Shown one piece after another: positions 43,185-52,452 of a stretch of 53,876 bases of DNA. Made by a program: the position numbers and the translations under genes. Numbering within the stretch: the first letter of the stretch is position 1; every line of letters begins with the position of its first letter. Source of the stretch: Clostridia bacterium (GTDB taxonomy: Bacteria; Bacillota; Clostridia; TANB77; CAG-508); NCBI GenBank assembly GCA_022790575.1, contig JAAVXM010000008.1, positions 1-53,876 of the forward strand. Direction: 5' to 3'. The notes beneath the pieces were generated by a model, which made no database searches, was not told the DNA's origin, and worked only from the letters and a program-made list of their open reading frames with translations.

Positions 43185-44246
43185 CTATATCTTTTTATCA
43201 ATCTCTTTAAGAATAGTTTGTCTTAATTCTTCATTTTGAATATTTTTTAAAATTTTATTAAACTTCGCTCTTACTAATAGTTTCATGGCTTCTTTAAATT
43301 TAAAACCTCTACTCATTATATAAAATAGTTCCTTTGCCCCAATTTTTCCTGCTGAACTACTATGATTTCCTTCTACATCTTCTTCTGAACATAATAGCAT
43401 TGGCAATGCAAGTGATTTTGCAGTATCTGATAATAGCATACATGCTTCATTCTCATATCCTTTAGCTTTTTTACATCCCTTTTTAAAATCTATTGTTCCT
43501 TTAAAATGTTTTTTTGCATAATCTTTTAACGCACCTTGAACTTCTATTTTTATATTTGATTGTACTCCTCTTAGTTCTCCAATATAATTTAAGTCAAATA
43601 TTTGCTCTTCACTCCCTAAATATATGCTATTTAAGTTATTCTCTGATTTTTCCCCTATTAGATTTGAATAGTAATTTGTAATACTATGCTTACCACCAAA
43701 ATCTATTATAGAATAATTTACTTTTGCATTTTCCTCTAATACATTTTGAATAGCAATAAAGTTATCTGAATTATTGTTTAATAGATTAACTATTATAATA
43801 TTAATATTAGACCCTGGTTTTGCCTTTGTTCTTATTATTCCATTATGAAATGCTTTAATATTATTACTTGAATTATATTTAATTATAATCGTAGCTTTTG
43901 TATCTTCATTTGCTACTATTTCTATATCTTCTACTAACACATCACTTAATTCATCAAAGTTGAATTCAATTTGTGTTTCTTTATTAGTTTTACTGTTTAC
44001 AATTAATTGTGTATTATTATTTGCACTATTTTCTACTTGTTTTGTAAATATTTCATTTAAGCCATATGTTAAATTTATGTCACTTGTTTTATCTATTATT
44101 TCTAATTTAGAATTCTCATTTAAAATTTTTATATTCTTAAATTCCTTAATTTCTTCTGGAATCCAAATATTTTCTAGCTTTATATTGTTTATTCTAAAAT
44201 TCCTTGATGTTCTTACAGGTGTCTCATTTAGTTTTATTTTTTCCAT
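43185..44246 (-). CDS. sufD: Fe-S assembly protein SufD
   Basis: 353 residues. Weak N-terminus, then the right-handed beta-helix and the characteristic C-terminal HKGTIDFKKG-type segment (KHFKGTIDFKKGCKKAKGYENEACMLLS), VEGNHSSSAGKIGAKELFYIMSRG. SufD joins SufB and SufC in the SufBC2D scaffold. The ATG shares its A with the sufB stop codon, so the two are translationally coupled. Confidence 0.9.
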   Translation of the reverse strand: MEKIKLNETPVRTSRNFRINNIKLENIWIPEEIKEFKNIKILNENSKLEIIDKTSDINLTYGLNEIFTKQVENSANNNTQLIVNSKTNKETQIEFNFDELSDVLVEDIEIVANEDTKATIIIKYNSSNNIKAFHNGIIRTKAKPGSNINIIIVNLLNNNSDNFIAIQNVLEENAKVNYSIIDFGGKHSITNYYSNLIGEKSENNLNSIYLGSEEQIFDLNYIGELRGVQSNIKIEVQGALKDYAKKHFKGTIDFKKGCKKAKGYENEACMLLSDTAKSLALPMLLCSEEDVEGNHSSSAGKIGAKELFYIMSRGFKFKEAMKLLVRAKFNKILKNIQNEELRQTILKEIDKKI

Positions 44247-45643
44247 TATCCAATTGCCCCCTCTAATTCTAAATTGATTAAATTATTCATTTCTACTGCA
44301 TATTCTATTGGCAATTCTTTAGCTATTGGATTAGCAAAACCTCTTACTATCATAGCTTTTGCATCTTCTTCTGATAGTCCTCTACTCATTAGATAAAATA
44401 TAGCTTTATCACTAATCTTCCCTATTTTAGCTTCATGCGAAAATTCTACTTCATCTGTTTGAATCTCATTTACAGGTATTGTATCTGATTTTGAAATGTC
44501 ATCTAACATCAATGATTCGCAAGAGACTGATGATTTAGAATTTTGAGCATTTTCATTTATTCTAACCAATGACCTATATGTGCATGTCCCACCATTCTTT
44601 GAAATAGATTTTGCATTAACTACACTTGATGTATTTTTTGCATTATGAATAACTTTAAAGCCATTGTCTAAATTTTGTCCTTTCCCAGCAAATGAAATAC
44701 CAGTAAATTCTGTTTTTGAGCCTTCTCCATTTAATATACTCATTGGATATAACATTGATATCTTAGAACCAAATGAGCCAGATACCCATTCCATTTTTGC
44801 ATTTTTACCAACAATTGCTTTTTTTGTATTTAAATTTAACATGTTTTTTGACCAATTCTCTATTGTTGAATATCTTAAATATGCACCATCTTTTACATAT
44901 AATTCTACACATCCTGCGTGTAAATTTACTTTATTGTATTTTGGTGCAGAACATCCTTCAATAAAATGTAGGCTTGCTCCTTCATCTACTATTATTAGTG
45001 TGTGTTCAAATTGTCCTGATTCTGGCGAATTTAACCTAAAGTATGATTGTAATGGAATATCTACTTTTACTCCTTTTGGTACATATACAAATGAACCTCC
45101 TGACCACACAGCTCCATGTAAAGCTACAAATTTGTGGTCTGATACTGGCACACATTTCATGAAGTGTTTCTTTACAAGTTCTGGATAACTTTTTAGCGCT
45201 GTTTCCATATCTGTATATATTACACCTTGTTTTATTAACTCTTCTTTCATACTATGATATACTACTTCTGAGTCATATTGTGCACCCACCCCTGCAAGTG
45301 ATGTCTTTTCTGCTTCTGGTATTCCTAGCTTATCAAATGTTTCTTTTATTTCCTCTGGTACATCTTCCCATGAATTGTTTAATTTTGTTTTTGGCTTTAC
45401 ATATGTTGCAATCTCTTCCATATTTAATTCTGATAAGTCTGGCCCCCATGTTGGTAATTCTAACTTATTATATGTTTCTAGTGCTTTTAATCTGAATTCT
45501 CTCATCCATTCTAGGTCGTTTTTTTGTTTTGATATTTCTTCTATTATTTCTGGTGTCAAACCTTTTTTTACTTTGAAGTCATATTCATCTTTATTTTTTA
45601 TGTCATATATATTTCTATTTATCTCTTCTACTTGGGACTTCAT
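44246..45643 (-). CDS. sufB: Fe-S assembly protein SufB
   Basis: 465 residues, the usual length. LTPEIIEEISKQKNDLEWMREFRLKALE, SEVVYHSMKEELIKQGVIYTDMETAL, AVWSGGSFVYVPKGV, EGCSAPKY (Cys near the cluster site) and FSHEAKIGKISDKAIFYLMSRGLSEEDA are diagnostic. Core of the SufBC2D complex that builds and hands on 4Fe-4S clusters. Confidence 0.96.
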   Translation of the reverse strand: MKSQVEEINRNIYDIKNKDEYDFKVKKGLTPEIIEEISKQKNDLEWMREFRLKALETYNKLELPTWGPDLSELNMEEIATYVKPKTKLNNSWEDVPEEIKETFDKLGIPEAEKTSLAGVGAQYDSEVVYHSMKEELIKQGVIYTDMETALKSYPELVKKHFMKCVPVSDHKFVALHGAVWSGGSFVYVPKGVKVDIPLQSYFRLNSPESGQFEHTLIIVDEGASLHFIEGCSAPKYNKVNLHAGCVELYVKDGAYLRYSTIENWSKNMLNLNTKKAIVGKNAKMEWVSGSFGSKISMLYPMSILNGEGSKTEFTGISFAGKGQNLDNGFKVIHNAKNTSSVVNAKSISKNGGTCTYRSLVRINENAQNSKSSVSCESLMLDDISKSDTIPVNEIQTDEVEFSHEAKIGKISDKAIFYLMSRGLSEEDAKAMIVRGFANPIAKELPIEYAVEMNNLINLELEGAIG

Positions 45644-45713
45644 TCCAACTCTCCCTTTCTTTTTGATGTGCTTTTAAGCTATAAGTAAAAAAACTGTTGA
45701 AGTCTGGCAATTA

Positions 45714-46454
45714 TTATTTTCTATATTGTGCATACCCATTTTCTTCAATTTCTCTTGCCAATTCTTGACTTCCTGTTTTTACAATTTTTCCATCTACTAA
45801 AACATGTACATAATCTACTTTTAAACTATGTAGTATTTTTGTATTATGTGTTATTATAAGTATTGCATTATCATCATTTTTAAACATTTCTATTCCTTTT
45901 GAAACTGTTTTTATTGCATCTACATCAAGTCCTGAATCTGTTTCATCTAATATTGCAAGTTTTGGATTTAAAACAAGCATTTGTAGAATCTCATTTTTCT
46001 TTTTTTCTCCACCTGAAAATCCTACATTTAAGTCTCTTTCAATATTTTTGGGGTTCATATTTAATTCTTCTACATATTTTTTTATTTCTTCCTTAAATGC
46101 AAATATCTTTACTGGTTCTCCTGTTACTTTGTTTTTTGAGTATTTTAAAAAGTTTGTAACAGATACTCCTGGGATTTCTTCTGGTGACTGAAATGACATG
46201 AATATTCCTTTTCTTGCTATCTCATCTGTTCTTGAGTTTGTAATATCTTCTCCATCAAATATAATGCTTCCTTTAGTTTTAGTGTACTCTGGATTGTTTA
46301 GTATCACATTTGCTGTTGTTGATTTTCCTGAACCATTTGGCCCCATTATTACATGTATTTCTCCTTTATTTATTGTTAAGTTTATTCCTTTTAGTATTTC
46401 CTTTTCTCCTACATCTACATTTAATTCTCTTATTTCTAGTAATTGTTTATTCAT
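45714..46454 (-). CDS. sufC: Fe-S assembly ATPase SufC
   Basis: 246 residues. Walker A GPNGSGKST, signature FSGGEKKKNEI (SufC-specific), Walker B LAILDETDSGLDVDAIK, H-loop LIITHNTKIL. Drives conformational change in SufBD; it is not a transporter. First suf gene after the dtxR-like regulator, 32 bases downstream of it. Confidence 0.96.
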   Translation of the reverse strand: MNKQLLEIRELNVDVGEKEILKGINLTINKGEIHVIMGPNGSGKSTTANVILNNPEYTKTKGSIIFDGEDITNSRTDEIARKGIFMSFQSPEEIPGVSVTNFLKYSKNKVTGEPVKIFAFKEEIKKYVEELNMNPKNIERDLNVGFSGGEKKKNEILQMLVLNPKLAILDETDSGLDVDAIKTVSKGIEMFKNDDNAILIITHNTKILHSLKVDYVHVLVDGKIVKTGSQELAREIEENGYAQYRK

Positions 46455-46486
46455 TTGAGCTTCATTCCTTTCTCAACTCGTTTCTT

Positions 46487-46936
46487 TTATTTTTTTGTAG
46501 ATGTTCTTTTTACACAACTTCTACATCTTTCTTGATTTATATCATAATTACAGTTTAAATTTGTTAGCTCTAACACATCATGAACATATCTTGCTAGTTT
46601 GTTTACTGTTTCATCTGTAATTACTGTTTTTATTTTCTCTGCTTCTTTATGGGCTTGCTCTTCTTCTAAGTTTAATACTTCTTTTAAAAATAAATATACT
46701 ATGTCATATGCTTCTAATATTTTTTTTGCAAGGTTCTCTCCTTCTTCTGTTAATTCTATTGTTCCATATGTTTCATAGTTTATTAACTTTTCTTCTTTTA
46801 AGTTATTTAATGCTTTGTTTACACTTGGTTTAGTGCAGTCCATTTTATTTGCAATGTCTGTTACTCTGATATTTCCATTCTGCTTTTTTAATACATACAT
46901 GGTTTTTATATATTCTTCTAATGCTTTTGTTATCAT
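46487..46936 (-). CDS. DtxR/MntR-family metal-dependent repressor
   Basis: 149 residues. N-terminal winged helix (ALEEYIKTMYVLKKQNGNIRVTDIANKMDCTKPSVNKALNNL) and the dimerisation/metal domain (ENLAKKILEAYDIVYLFLKEVLNLEEEQAHKEAEKIKTVITDE), where His, Glu and Cys residues bind Fe2+ or Mn2+. Ends in a Cys-rich tail (CNYDINQERCRSCVK) not usual in the family, which could sense a cluster or bind a second metal. Leads the suf-mnmA operon, so it probably couples Fe-S assembly to iron supply. ATG 46936 after AAAGGAGG. Confidence 0.88.
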   Translation of the reverse strand: MITKALEEYIKTMYVLKKQNGNIRVTDIANKMDCTKPSVNKALNNLKEEKLINYETYGTIELTEEGENLAKKILEAYDIVYLFLKEVLNLEEEQAHKEAEKIKTVITDETVNKLARYVHDVLELTNLNCNYDINQERCRSCVKRTSTKK

Positions 46937-46949
46937 ATTTCCTCCTTTT

Positions 46950-46996
46950 TGTTAACTTCAGCTAACATTATATTATATAATAATACCCTTTGTCAA
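46950..46996 (-). promoter_or_regulatory. promoter and candidate DtxR operator of the suf operon
   Basis: Minus strand TTGACA (46991-46996), 18 bases, TATAAT (46967-46972). Immediately downstream is TGTTAACTTCAGCTAACA (46950-46967), an interrupted palindrome TGTTAnCTnnAGnTAACA with 7 of 9 positions symmetric, in the place where a repressor would block initiation. Its TTAnC.AG.TAA core recalls DtxR/IdeR boxes. Likely autoregulation by the gene at 46487-46936. Confidence 0.7.
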
Positions 46997-47032
46997 GATT
47001 TTGACTGGGGTTTGTTTCTATATTATAAAATA

Positions 47033-47072
47033 CCTCCAAAATCATTGAGCATAACAACTCAATAATTGGGGG
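47033..47072 (-). terminator. terminator of the prepilin-like gene
   Basis: Minus strand CCCCCAATTATTGAG and CTCAATGATTTTGGAGG pair with two bulged bases around an 8-base loop, followed by TATTTTAT. Lies between the stop at 47094 and the suf promoter. Confidence 0.65.
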
Positions 47073-47093
47073 CATTTCTATATAAAAATATTC

Positions 47094-48761
47094 CTATTTT
47101 ATTCCAATATATTTATACCATTTACCATTATCTTTACCATTTTTAGGTTTTAATAATTCATTTGTTGAAAATAATTCTCTTAAACATTCTCCCTTAGGAC
47201 CTTCTGGAATTTCCTTAATCCAATTATAACTTATCCCATTACACGTTATATACCCATCTGTCCCTTTTGACCAAGACTTTACAAAAGCACCTGCTTCACA
47301 TCCCATACATTTAATAGAAAACATGTTGGAGCCACGCTTAATCACATATTCCCATTCGATAAGCCCCGCATTCACAGCTCGAATATCATCTTTTATATTT
47401 AAATGATATAAATCTTCTGATAATATTAGCACATTTCCATCATAGAATTTAACATAATTTTTATTATATGCATGTGTTACTTCATTATTATGAACCATGA
47501 AGTCTCCCATTGCTCCTGCTTGTGTCATTCTATTCTTAGAAAATGCCTCTCTTTTTAAATGCCCTGGCACTTTTTCTTGTAAATCATATTCTTCCCAAAA
47601 ATAAAGCTTTGTTCTCATCTCTTTCTCCACTTTAGATACATTTTGGGCAATATCAGTAACTATTACATATCCATCTGTATTAATCATTTCTGAGCCAGTC
47701 CATGTGTAATTTGCAATTCCACTTGTTGTAACCTGAGTATCTACTAATTTATTATTTATATAAAATTCATATTTCGATATCCCACTGTATTCATCACTTG
47801 CTGTTGCTGTTAATGTAAATGAAGTCTCAGTTTCTGGTGTTGAATTTAATGTTACTGTTGGACCTTCATTGTCAAAGTTAAATCCTTCACTTCCACATAT
47901 ATACTTTCTTCCTACCTCTGTTTCTAGTAGTACCCATAAATAATATGTTCCTGTTAAATCATTCCCTATTATAGTATCACTTAAGCAATCTTCAGAAAAT
48001 TCACTTTCTAATGGCTCTTTTATATTTGTTGTCCACTTATATTTCAAGTTTTTTATTTTTTCTCCATCTTCTTTTACTATTACTTTTGCTGTGTGTTCCT
48101 TTCTATAAGTTGTATTTCCATTTGGCAGAAATTCTACTGCTGGTACAATTCCTCCTACTTCTACTGCTGCACTATTAGATAAATCTGCATATACTTTTAC
48201 TATATAATTTCCATTTCTATTAACTTGATATTCCTTTGTTATCGCTTTTTCATTATTACATGTAAATTCTTCTATTTTTTCTCTAGCTAGCCATATCTCT
48301 ATTCTATTTATTCCTTTTACTTCTTCCTTAGCTGTTATTGTAATTATTGCTGATTTATAATCATTTGATAATATAGGATTGCTAATTTCTACTTTTGGGA
48401 ATACTAAATCTTTTGATTTTCCTATATATCTTCCTATTTTGGGTATAGTTCTATCTAATTCATATGCATAACCATCAATTATCACTATATCTCCCCTTAT
48501 ATCAGCTGTTTCTATTTCATTTGTTATTAGCTTGTTTAAAAACTCTTCTTCATTGTATCCTCTATTTGTTTTCTTTTCTATTTGTGCATTTGATAATACT
48601 ATTTGTAACTTTTCTCTTACTTCTGCTTCTCTACTATTTTCTTTTGCTTGTCTCCCTTGTGTTATTATTCCATTCTCTCCTGTTAACATCGCTATGCTCA
48701 CTCCTGCTAATATTAAAAGAACTATAAGTGTGACCACTCTATCAGTATTCCTACCTATCAT
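47094..48761 (-). CDS. prepilin-like paralog lacking the cleavage motif
   Basis: 555 residues. Paralog of 15439-17055: shared DGYAYELDRTIPKIGRYIGKSKDL, INRIEIWLAREKIEEF and Ig-like modules (NEGPTVTLNSTPETETSF). The C-terminal third (SIKCMGCEAGAFVKSW, ITCNGISYNWIKEIPEG) is unrelated to that of the paralog. The N-terminus is MIGRNTDRVVTLIVLLILAG; sister copies read RNTRGITLIALVVTLIVL. Six residues including the Gly cut site and TLIAL are gone in frame while the DNA just after it (GTGGTCACACTTATAGT) is conserved. It may be a membrane-anchored form not processed by a prepilin peptidase, or a decaying copy. ATG 48761, weak AGAGAGAT site. Confidence 0.7.
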   Translation of the reverse strand: MIGRNTDRVVTLIVLLILAGVSIAMLTGENGIITQGRQAKENSREAEVREKLQIVLSNAQIEKKTNRGYNEEEFLNKLITNEIETADIRGDIVIIDGYAYELDRTIPKIGRYIGKSKDLVFPKVEISNPILSNDYKSAIITITAKEEVKGINRIEIWLAREKIEEFTCNNEKAITKEYQVNRNGNYIVKVYADLSNSAAVEVGGIVPAVEFLPNGNTTYRKEHTAKVIVKEDGEKIKNLKYKWTTNIKEPLESEFSEDCLSDTIIGNDLTGTYYLWVLLETEVGRKYICGSEGFNFDNEGPTVTLNSTPETETSFTLTATASDEYSGISKYEFYINNKLVDTQVTTSGIANYTWTGSEMINTDGYVIVTDIAQNVSKVEKEMRTKLYFWEEYDLQEKVPGHLKREAFSKNRMTQAGAMGDFMVHNNEVTHAYNKNYVKFYDGNVLILSEDLYHLNIKDDIRAVNAGLIEWEYVIKRGSNMFSIKCMGCEAGAFVKSWSKGTDGYITCNGISYNWIKEIPEGPKGECLRELFSTNELLKPKNGKDNGKWYKYIGIK

Positions 48762-48824
48762 TTAAATAATCTCTCTTTTCATTATGTCCTTGCTACTACT
48801 AAAAGGTCAAAATATAAAAATTCA

Positions 48825-48853
48825 TTGATAGATATACACTTTTATGATAATAT
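48825..48853 (+). promoter_or_regulatory. promoter of the ABC exporter pair
   Basis: TTGATA (48825-48830), 17 bases, TAATAT (48848-48853). The first gene starts at 48900 after AGAAGGAG. Confidence 0.6.
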
Positions 48854-48899
48854 ATTGAAGATTATGTAAAAATGCAAATAATAGAAGGAGAAAAACGAA

Positions 48900-50624
48900 A
48901 TGAGATGGGTATTAAATTTCATAAAAGAATATAATTTCAAATATTGGATTGCAAATATTATAATAGTATTAGGTGGAGGAATTGCAAGAATTTTTCCAGT
49001 TATATTATTAGGAGAAATAATCGATAAGGGAATATATCAAAATAATATTTCACATATTCCATATATGTTTATTGTATCTATAGGGATGTTTTTTATAGGA
49101 AGATTACTAGCTTATTTTGGAATATTAATAATAGATAATGTTAGATTCAATATAGCACATAAATTAAAAGTTTCTTGTTATAAGAGATTGAATGAATTAG
49201 ACCAATCATTTTATCAAAAGAATTCTTTAGGAGAATTAACTACAAGCTTAACAACTGATATTTATGTTATACATCATAATATGTGTTTTGTAATAAAGCA
49301 GTCTATGAGTATGTTAACAAGCAGTATTTTAGCTATATTATATTGCTTATATATTAATCCAATTTTAACCTTAATTATTCTAATTCCAACACCTATAATT
49401 GCAATTATTTCAAATAAACATATTAAATCTTCTAAAAGTTTTTACGAAGAACAAAGAGAGAGTTTGTCTGATTTAAATAGTTATATACAAGAAAATATAG
49501 AAGGAAATAGATTAGTAAAAACCTTTGGTAATGAGTCAAAAGAGATAAATCAATTTAAAGAAAAAAATAGAAAAGTAAAAGACAAAAACATGAAGATACA
49601 AAATATTAATATTAATTACAATAGTAAAGTAAACTTCTTATCTTATTGTATGCAACTTTTACTAGTTGTAGTTGGTGGAATATTTGTCATAAAAGGTTAT
49701 ACAACAATAGGAAACTTTATTATTATTAATTCTTTTATAAGTATTATAAAAAGACCTTTTATAGAATTGAGTGGATTTATAAACGAATGGCAACAATTTA
49801 AAGTATCTGTATTTAAAATAAGAAAATTATTAGAAACAGAACCATCAATTAAAGATACAGGAAATATAGAATTAAATAATTGGAATGATATTACATTTGA
49901 AAATGTTTCAGCAAAATATGATAATAAACAAGCTGTTACAAATATTAATTTAACCTTAGAACCAAATAAAACATATGCATTTATTGGAGAGATTGGTAGT
50001 GGAAAATCTACTATAGGAAAATTATTATTAAGATTAAAAGAAATCTCAAATGGAAAAATCACAATCAATAATATTCCAATAAATTGTTATAGTTTGAAAT
50101 CTTTAAGAAAGAACATAGGTTATGTTTCACAAACACCATTCTTGTTTTCAGACACTATTGCTAATAATGTTTCCTTTGGAAATGAAAATTTAACACAAGA
50201 GGAAATTATAGATTATCTAAAATTGGTAAAAGCTGATTATGTATTTAATTTGCCAAATAGTATTGATACAATTATTGGTGAAAATGGAGTAAATTTATCT
50301 GGTGGAGAAAAGCAAAGACTTTCTTTAGCAAGAGCAATAGCCAAAAAACCAAGTATTTTAATTTTAGATGATATAACTTCTGCACTAGATTTTGAAACAG
50401 AACTCGAAGTTACAAATAATATTAACAATTTAGAATATGAATGTACCAAAATTATAATTGCTCAAAAAATTATTTCTGTAAAAAAAGCTGATACAATTTT
50501 TGTTATGTGCAATGGAAAAATTGTAGAATATGGTTCACATGAAGAACTTTTACAAAAAAATGGTGCTTATAGAGAAATTTATGATATACAAACAAACAGT
50601 ATGGAGGAATGTATATGGAAGTAA
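48900..50624 (+). CDS. heterodimeric ABC exporter, degenerate-site subunit
   Basis: 574 residues: six-helix exporter domain (about 1-310) fused to an ATPase domain. Walker A GEIGSGKST and signature LSGGEKQR are intact, but the Walker B ends ILILDDITSALD with Asp in place of the catalytic Glu, and the H-loop reads IAQKII instead of IAHR. These changes put a catalytically weak ATP site in this subunit, as in heterodimeric exporters of the LmrCD/BmrCD/TM287-288 type. Its stop lies 10 bases inside the next gene, so the pair is coupled. Substrate unknown (drug, peptide or lipid). Confidence 0.9.
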   Translation: MRWVLNFIKEYNFKYWIANIIIVLGGGIARIFPVILLGEIIDKGIYQNNISHIPYMFIVSIGMFFIGRLLAYFGILIIDNVRFNIAHKLKVSCYKRLNELDQSFYQKNSLGELTTSLTTDIYVIHHNMCFVIKQSMSMLTSSILAILYCLYINPILTLIILIPTPIIAIISNKHIKSSKSFYEEQRESLSDLNSYIQENIEGNRLVKTFGNESKEINQFKEKNRKVKDKNMKIQNININYNSKVNFLSYCMQLLLVVVGGIFVIKGYTTIGNFIIINSFISIIKRPFIELSGFINEWQQFKVSVFKIRKLLETEPSIKDTGNIELNNWNDITFENVSAKYDNKQAVTNINLTLEPNKTYAFIGEIGSGKSTIGKLLLRLKEISNGKITINNIPINCYSLKSLRKNIGYVSQTPFLFSDTIANNVSFGNENLTQEEIIDYLKLVKADYVFNLPNSIDTIIGENGVNLSGGEKQRLSLARAIAKKPSILILDDITSALDFETELEVTNNINNLEYECTKIIIAQKIISVKKADTIFVMCNGKIVEYGSHEELLQKNGAYREIYDIQTNSMEECIWK

Positions 50625-52384
50625 ATCGTTATAATCAAGATGAAAAAAATACATCATTTAGTTTTTTAAATTATAAAAGAGGATTAACCTATATAAAAAA
50701 GTACAAAGTTAAATTATTTATTGTATTTATATTAAATTGTATCTCAGTAGTTACTACATTATCTATTACTAAAATGTTACAATATGTGATTGATGATATA
50801 ATACCTAGTAGCAACTATGAGAAGTTGTTTATTATGATTTTAGTAGCTTTTTTATTAGTATTAATATCTATTGTTTTAACAAGAGTCTATTTAAAAATAC
50901 TAGCACAAGTAAATCAAAATATTGTAGAAGATATTAGAAATGATTTATTTTCTCATATTCAGTATCTATCATTTAATTATTATGATACAAGACCTCATGG
51001 AAAAATATTAGTTAGATTGACAGAATATGCACAAGATGTTTCAACTTTGATTACAGACAAATTAGTAACAACATTTTTAAATATTTTTAATATGCTTATA
51101 ATTTTGATATTTATGTTTTTTACTAATGTTAAACTAACATTAATTGCAATTGTTGGAATCATAGTGCTTAGCTTAATATTTGCAATAACTGCAAAAATAA
51201 AAAGAAAATACAAATTATTAATAAACAATAAGAATTCTAATCTTAACGCATACTTAGTAGAAAGTTTAAGAGGCATTCAAACAACTCAAAGTTTTAATAG
51301 AGAAAAAAAGAATCAACAAATATTTAATAGCTTAAGTGAAGAATGGAAAAATGTTAATTGTAGATATATAAAGTTTGGAAATATAGGTTGGTGTAGTGTT
51401 CAGATAATGTCTCACTTCGTAACTGCAGCAATCTATTTTATTGGAGCTATGTTCCTGTACCCAAATGTTTCAATAGGTGTTATTGTTGCAATGGGTAGCT
51501 ATTCTTCTAATTTTTGGCAACCAATAGAAGATTTATTTAAAACATTAGATGATTTTATTAATTCTATTACATATTTAGAAAGAATATTTGAAACAATGGA
51601 TGAGGAAATTGAAATTAAAGATACAAAAAGTGCAATCGATATTAGCCTAGAAGGTTTAGTAGAATTTAAAAACGTGACATTCTCTTATATAAATAATATA
51701 AAGGTTTTAGATAATATATCTTTTAAAGTAGAACCACAAGAAAAGATTGCTATTGTTGGAGAAACAGGAAGTGGAAAAACTACTATTACTAATTTAATTG
51801 GTAGATTTTATGATATTGATAGTGGTAATATTTATATTGATGAAAAGGATATTAAGAGTATTACTTTAAATAGTCTTAGAAAGCAAATTTCTATAATGCA
51901 ACAAGAAAATTATTTATTTAGTACAAGCATTATGAAAAATTTAAAATATGGCACTAAATATATATCAAATGAAAAAGTCATAAAACTTTGTCAAAAATTA
52001 AATATACATAATTGGATAATGAGTCTTGAAAATGGCTATGATACTATATTAAGTAATAATGGTAAAAACCTATCTGATGGAGAAAAGCAAGTATTATGTT
52101 ATACTAGAACAATTATTAACAATCCTAAAATATTGATTTTTGATGAAGCTACAAGTAAAATTGATGTAAAAACAGAAAAAATGCTTCAAAATTTAACAAA
52201 AGAATTGATAAAAGATAAAACAGTAATTACAATTGCTCACAGGCTATCTACTATTGTAAATTGTAATAAAATACTATTTATTAAAAATAAAAAAATAGTT
52301 GAATGTGGAACTCATAAACAATTGATGGAGTTAAAAGGTAACTATTATAATTTATATATGAGTCAAGTAGAAACATTCAGTTAA
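50615..52384 (+). CDS. heterodimeric ABC exporter, catalytic subunit
   Basis: 589 residues from ATG 50615, where GGAGG stands 7 bases upstream (the ATG at 50609 is only 1 base away). Six-helix domain (about 25-330) and ATPase domain with Walker A GETGSGKTT, Walker B ILIFDEATSKID with the catalytic Glu and H-loop TIAHRLST. The signature is LSDGEKQ rather than LSGGQ. This altered signature would pair with the partner's Asp/Gln site, leaving one competent site made by this subunit's Walker B and the partner's LSGGE. Terminator at 52409. Confidence 0.92.
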   Translation: MEVNRYNQDEKNTSFSFLNYKRGLTYIKKYKVKLFIVFILNCISVVTTLSITKMLQYVIDDIIPSSNYEKLFIMILVAFLLVLISIVLTRVYLKILAQVNQNIVEDIRNDLFSHIQYLSFNYYDTRPHGKILVRLTEYAQDVSTLITDKLVTTFLNIFNMLIILIFMFFTNVKLTLIAIVGIIVLSLIFAITAKIKRKYKLLINNKNSNLNAYLVESLRGIQTTQSFNREKKNQQIFNSLSEEWKNVNCRYIKFGNIGWCSVQIMSHFVTAAIYFIGAMFLYPNVSIGVIVAMGSYSSNFWQPIEDLFKTLDDFINSITYLERIFETMDEEIEIKDTKSAIDISLEGLVEFKNVTFSYINNIKVLDNISFKVEPQEKIAIVGETGSGKTTITNLIGRFYDIDSGNIYIDEKDIKSITLNSLRKQISIMQQENYLFSTSIMKNLKYGTKYISNEKVIKLCQKLNIHNWIMSLENGYDTILSNNGKNLSDGEKQVLCYTRTIINNPKILIFDEATSKIDVKTEKMLQNLTKELIKDKTVITIAHRLSTIVNCNKILFIKNKKIVECGTHKQLMELKGNYYNLYMSQVETFS

Positions 52385-52408
52385 TATTTAATTTTGAGAA
52401 AAAAATAG

Positions 52409-52432
52409 ACCTTAAGATTTTATTCTTAAGGT
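52409..52432. terminator. terminator between convergent genes
   Basis: ACCTTAAG and CTTAAGGT, perfect 8-bp arms with an 8-base loop, A and T tracts on both sides. Ends the exporter pair (plus) and the AAA ATPase gene (minus). Confidence 0.7.
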
Positions 52433-52452
52433 TTATAATATTTCCTTTTTTA

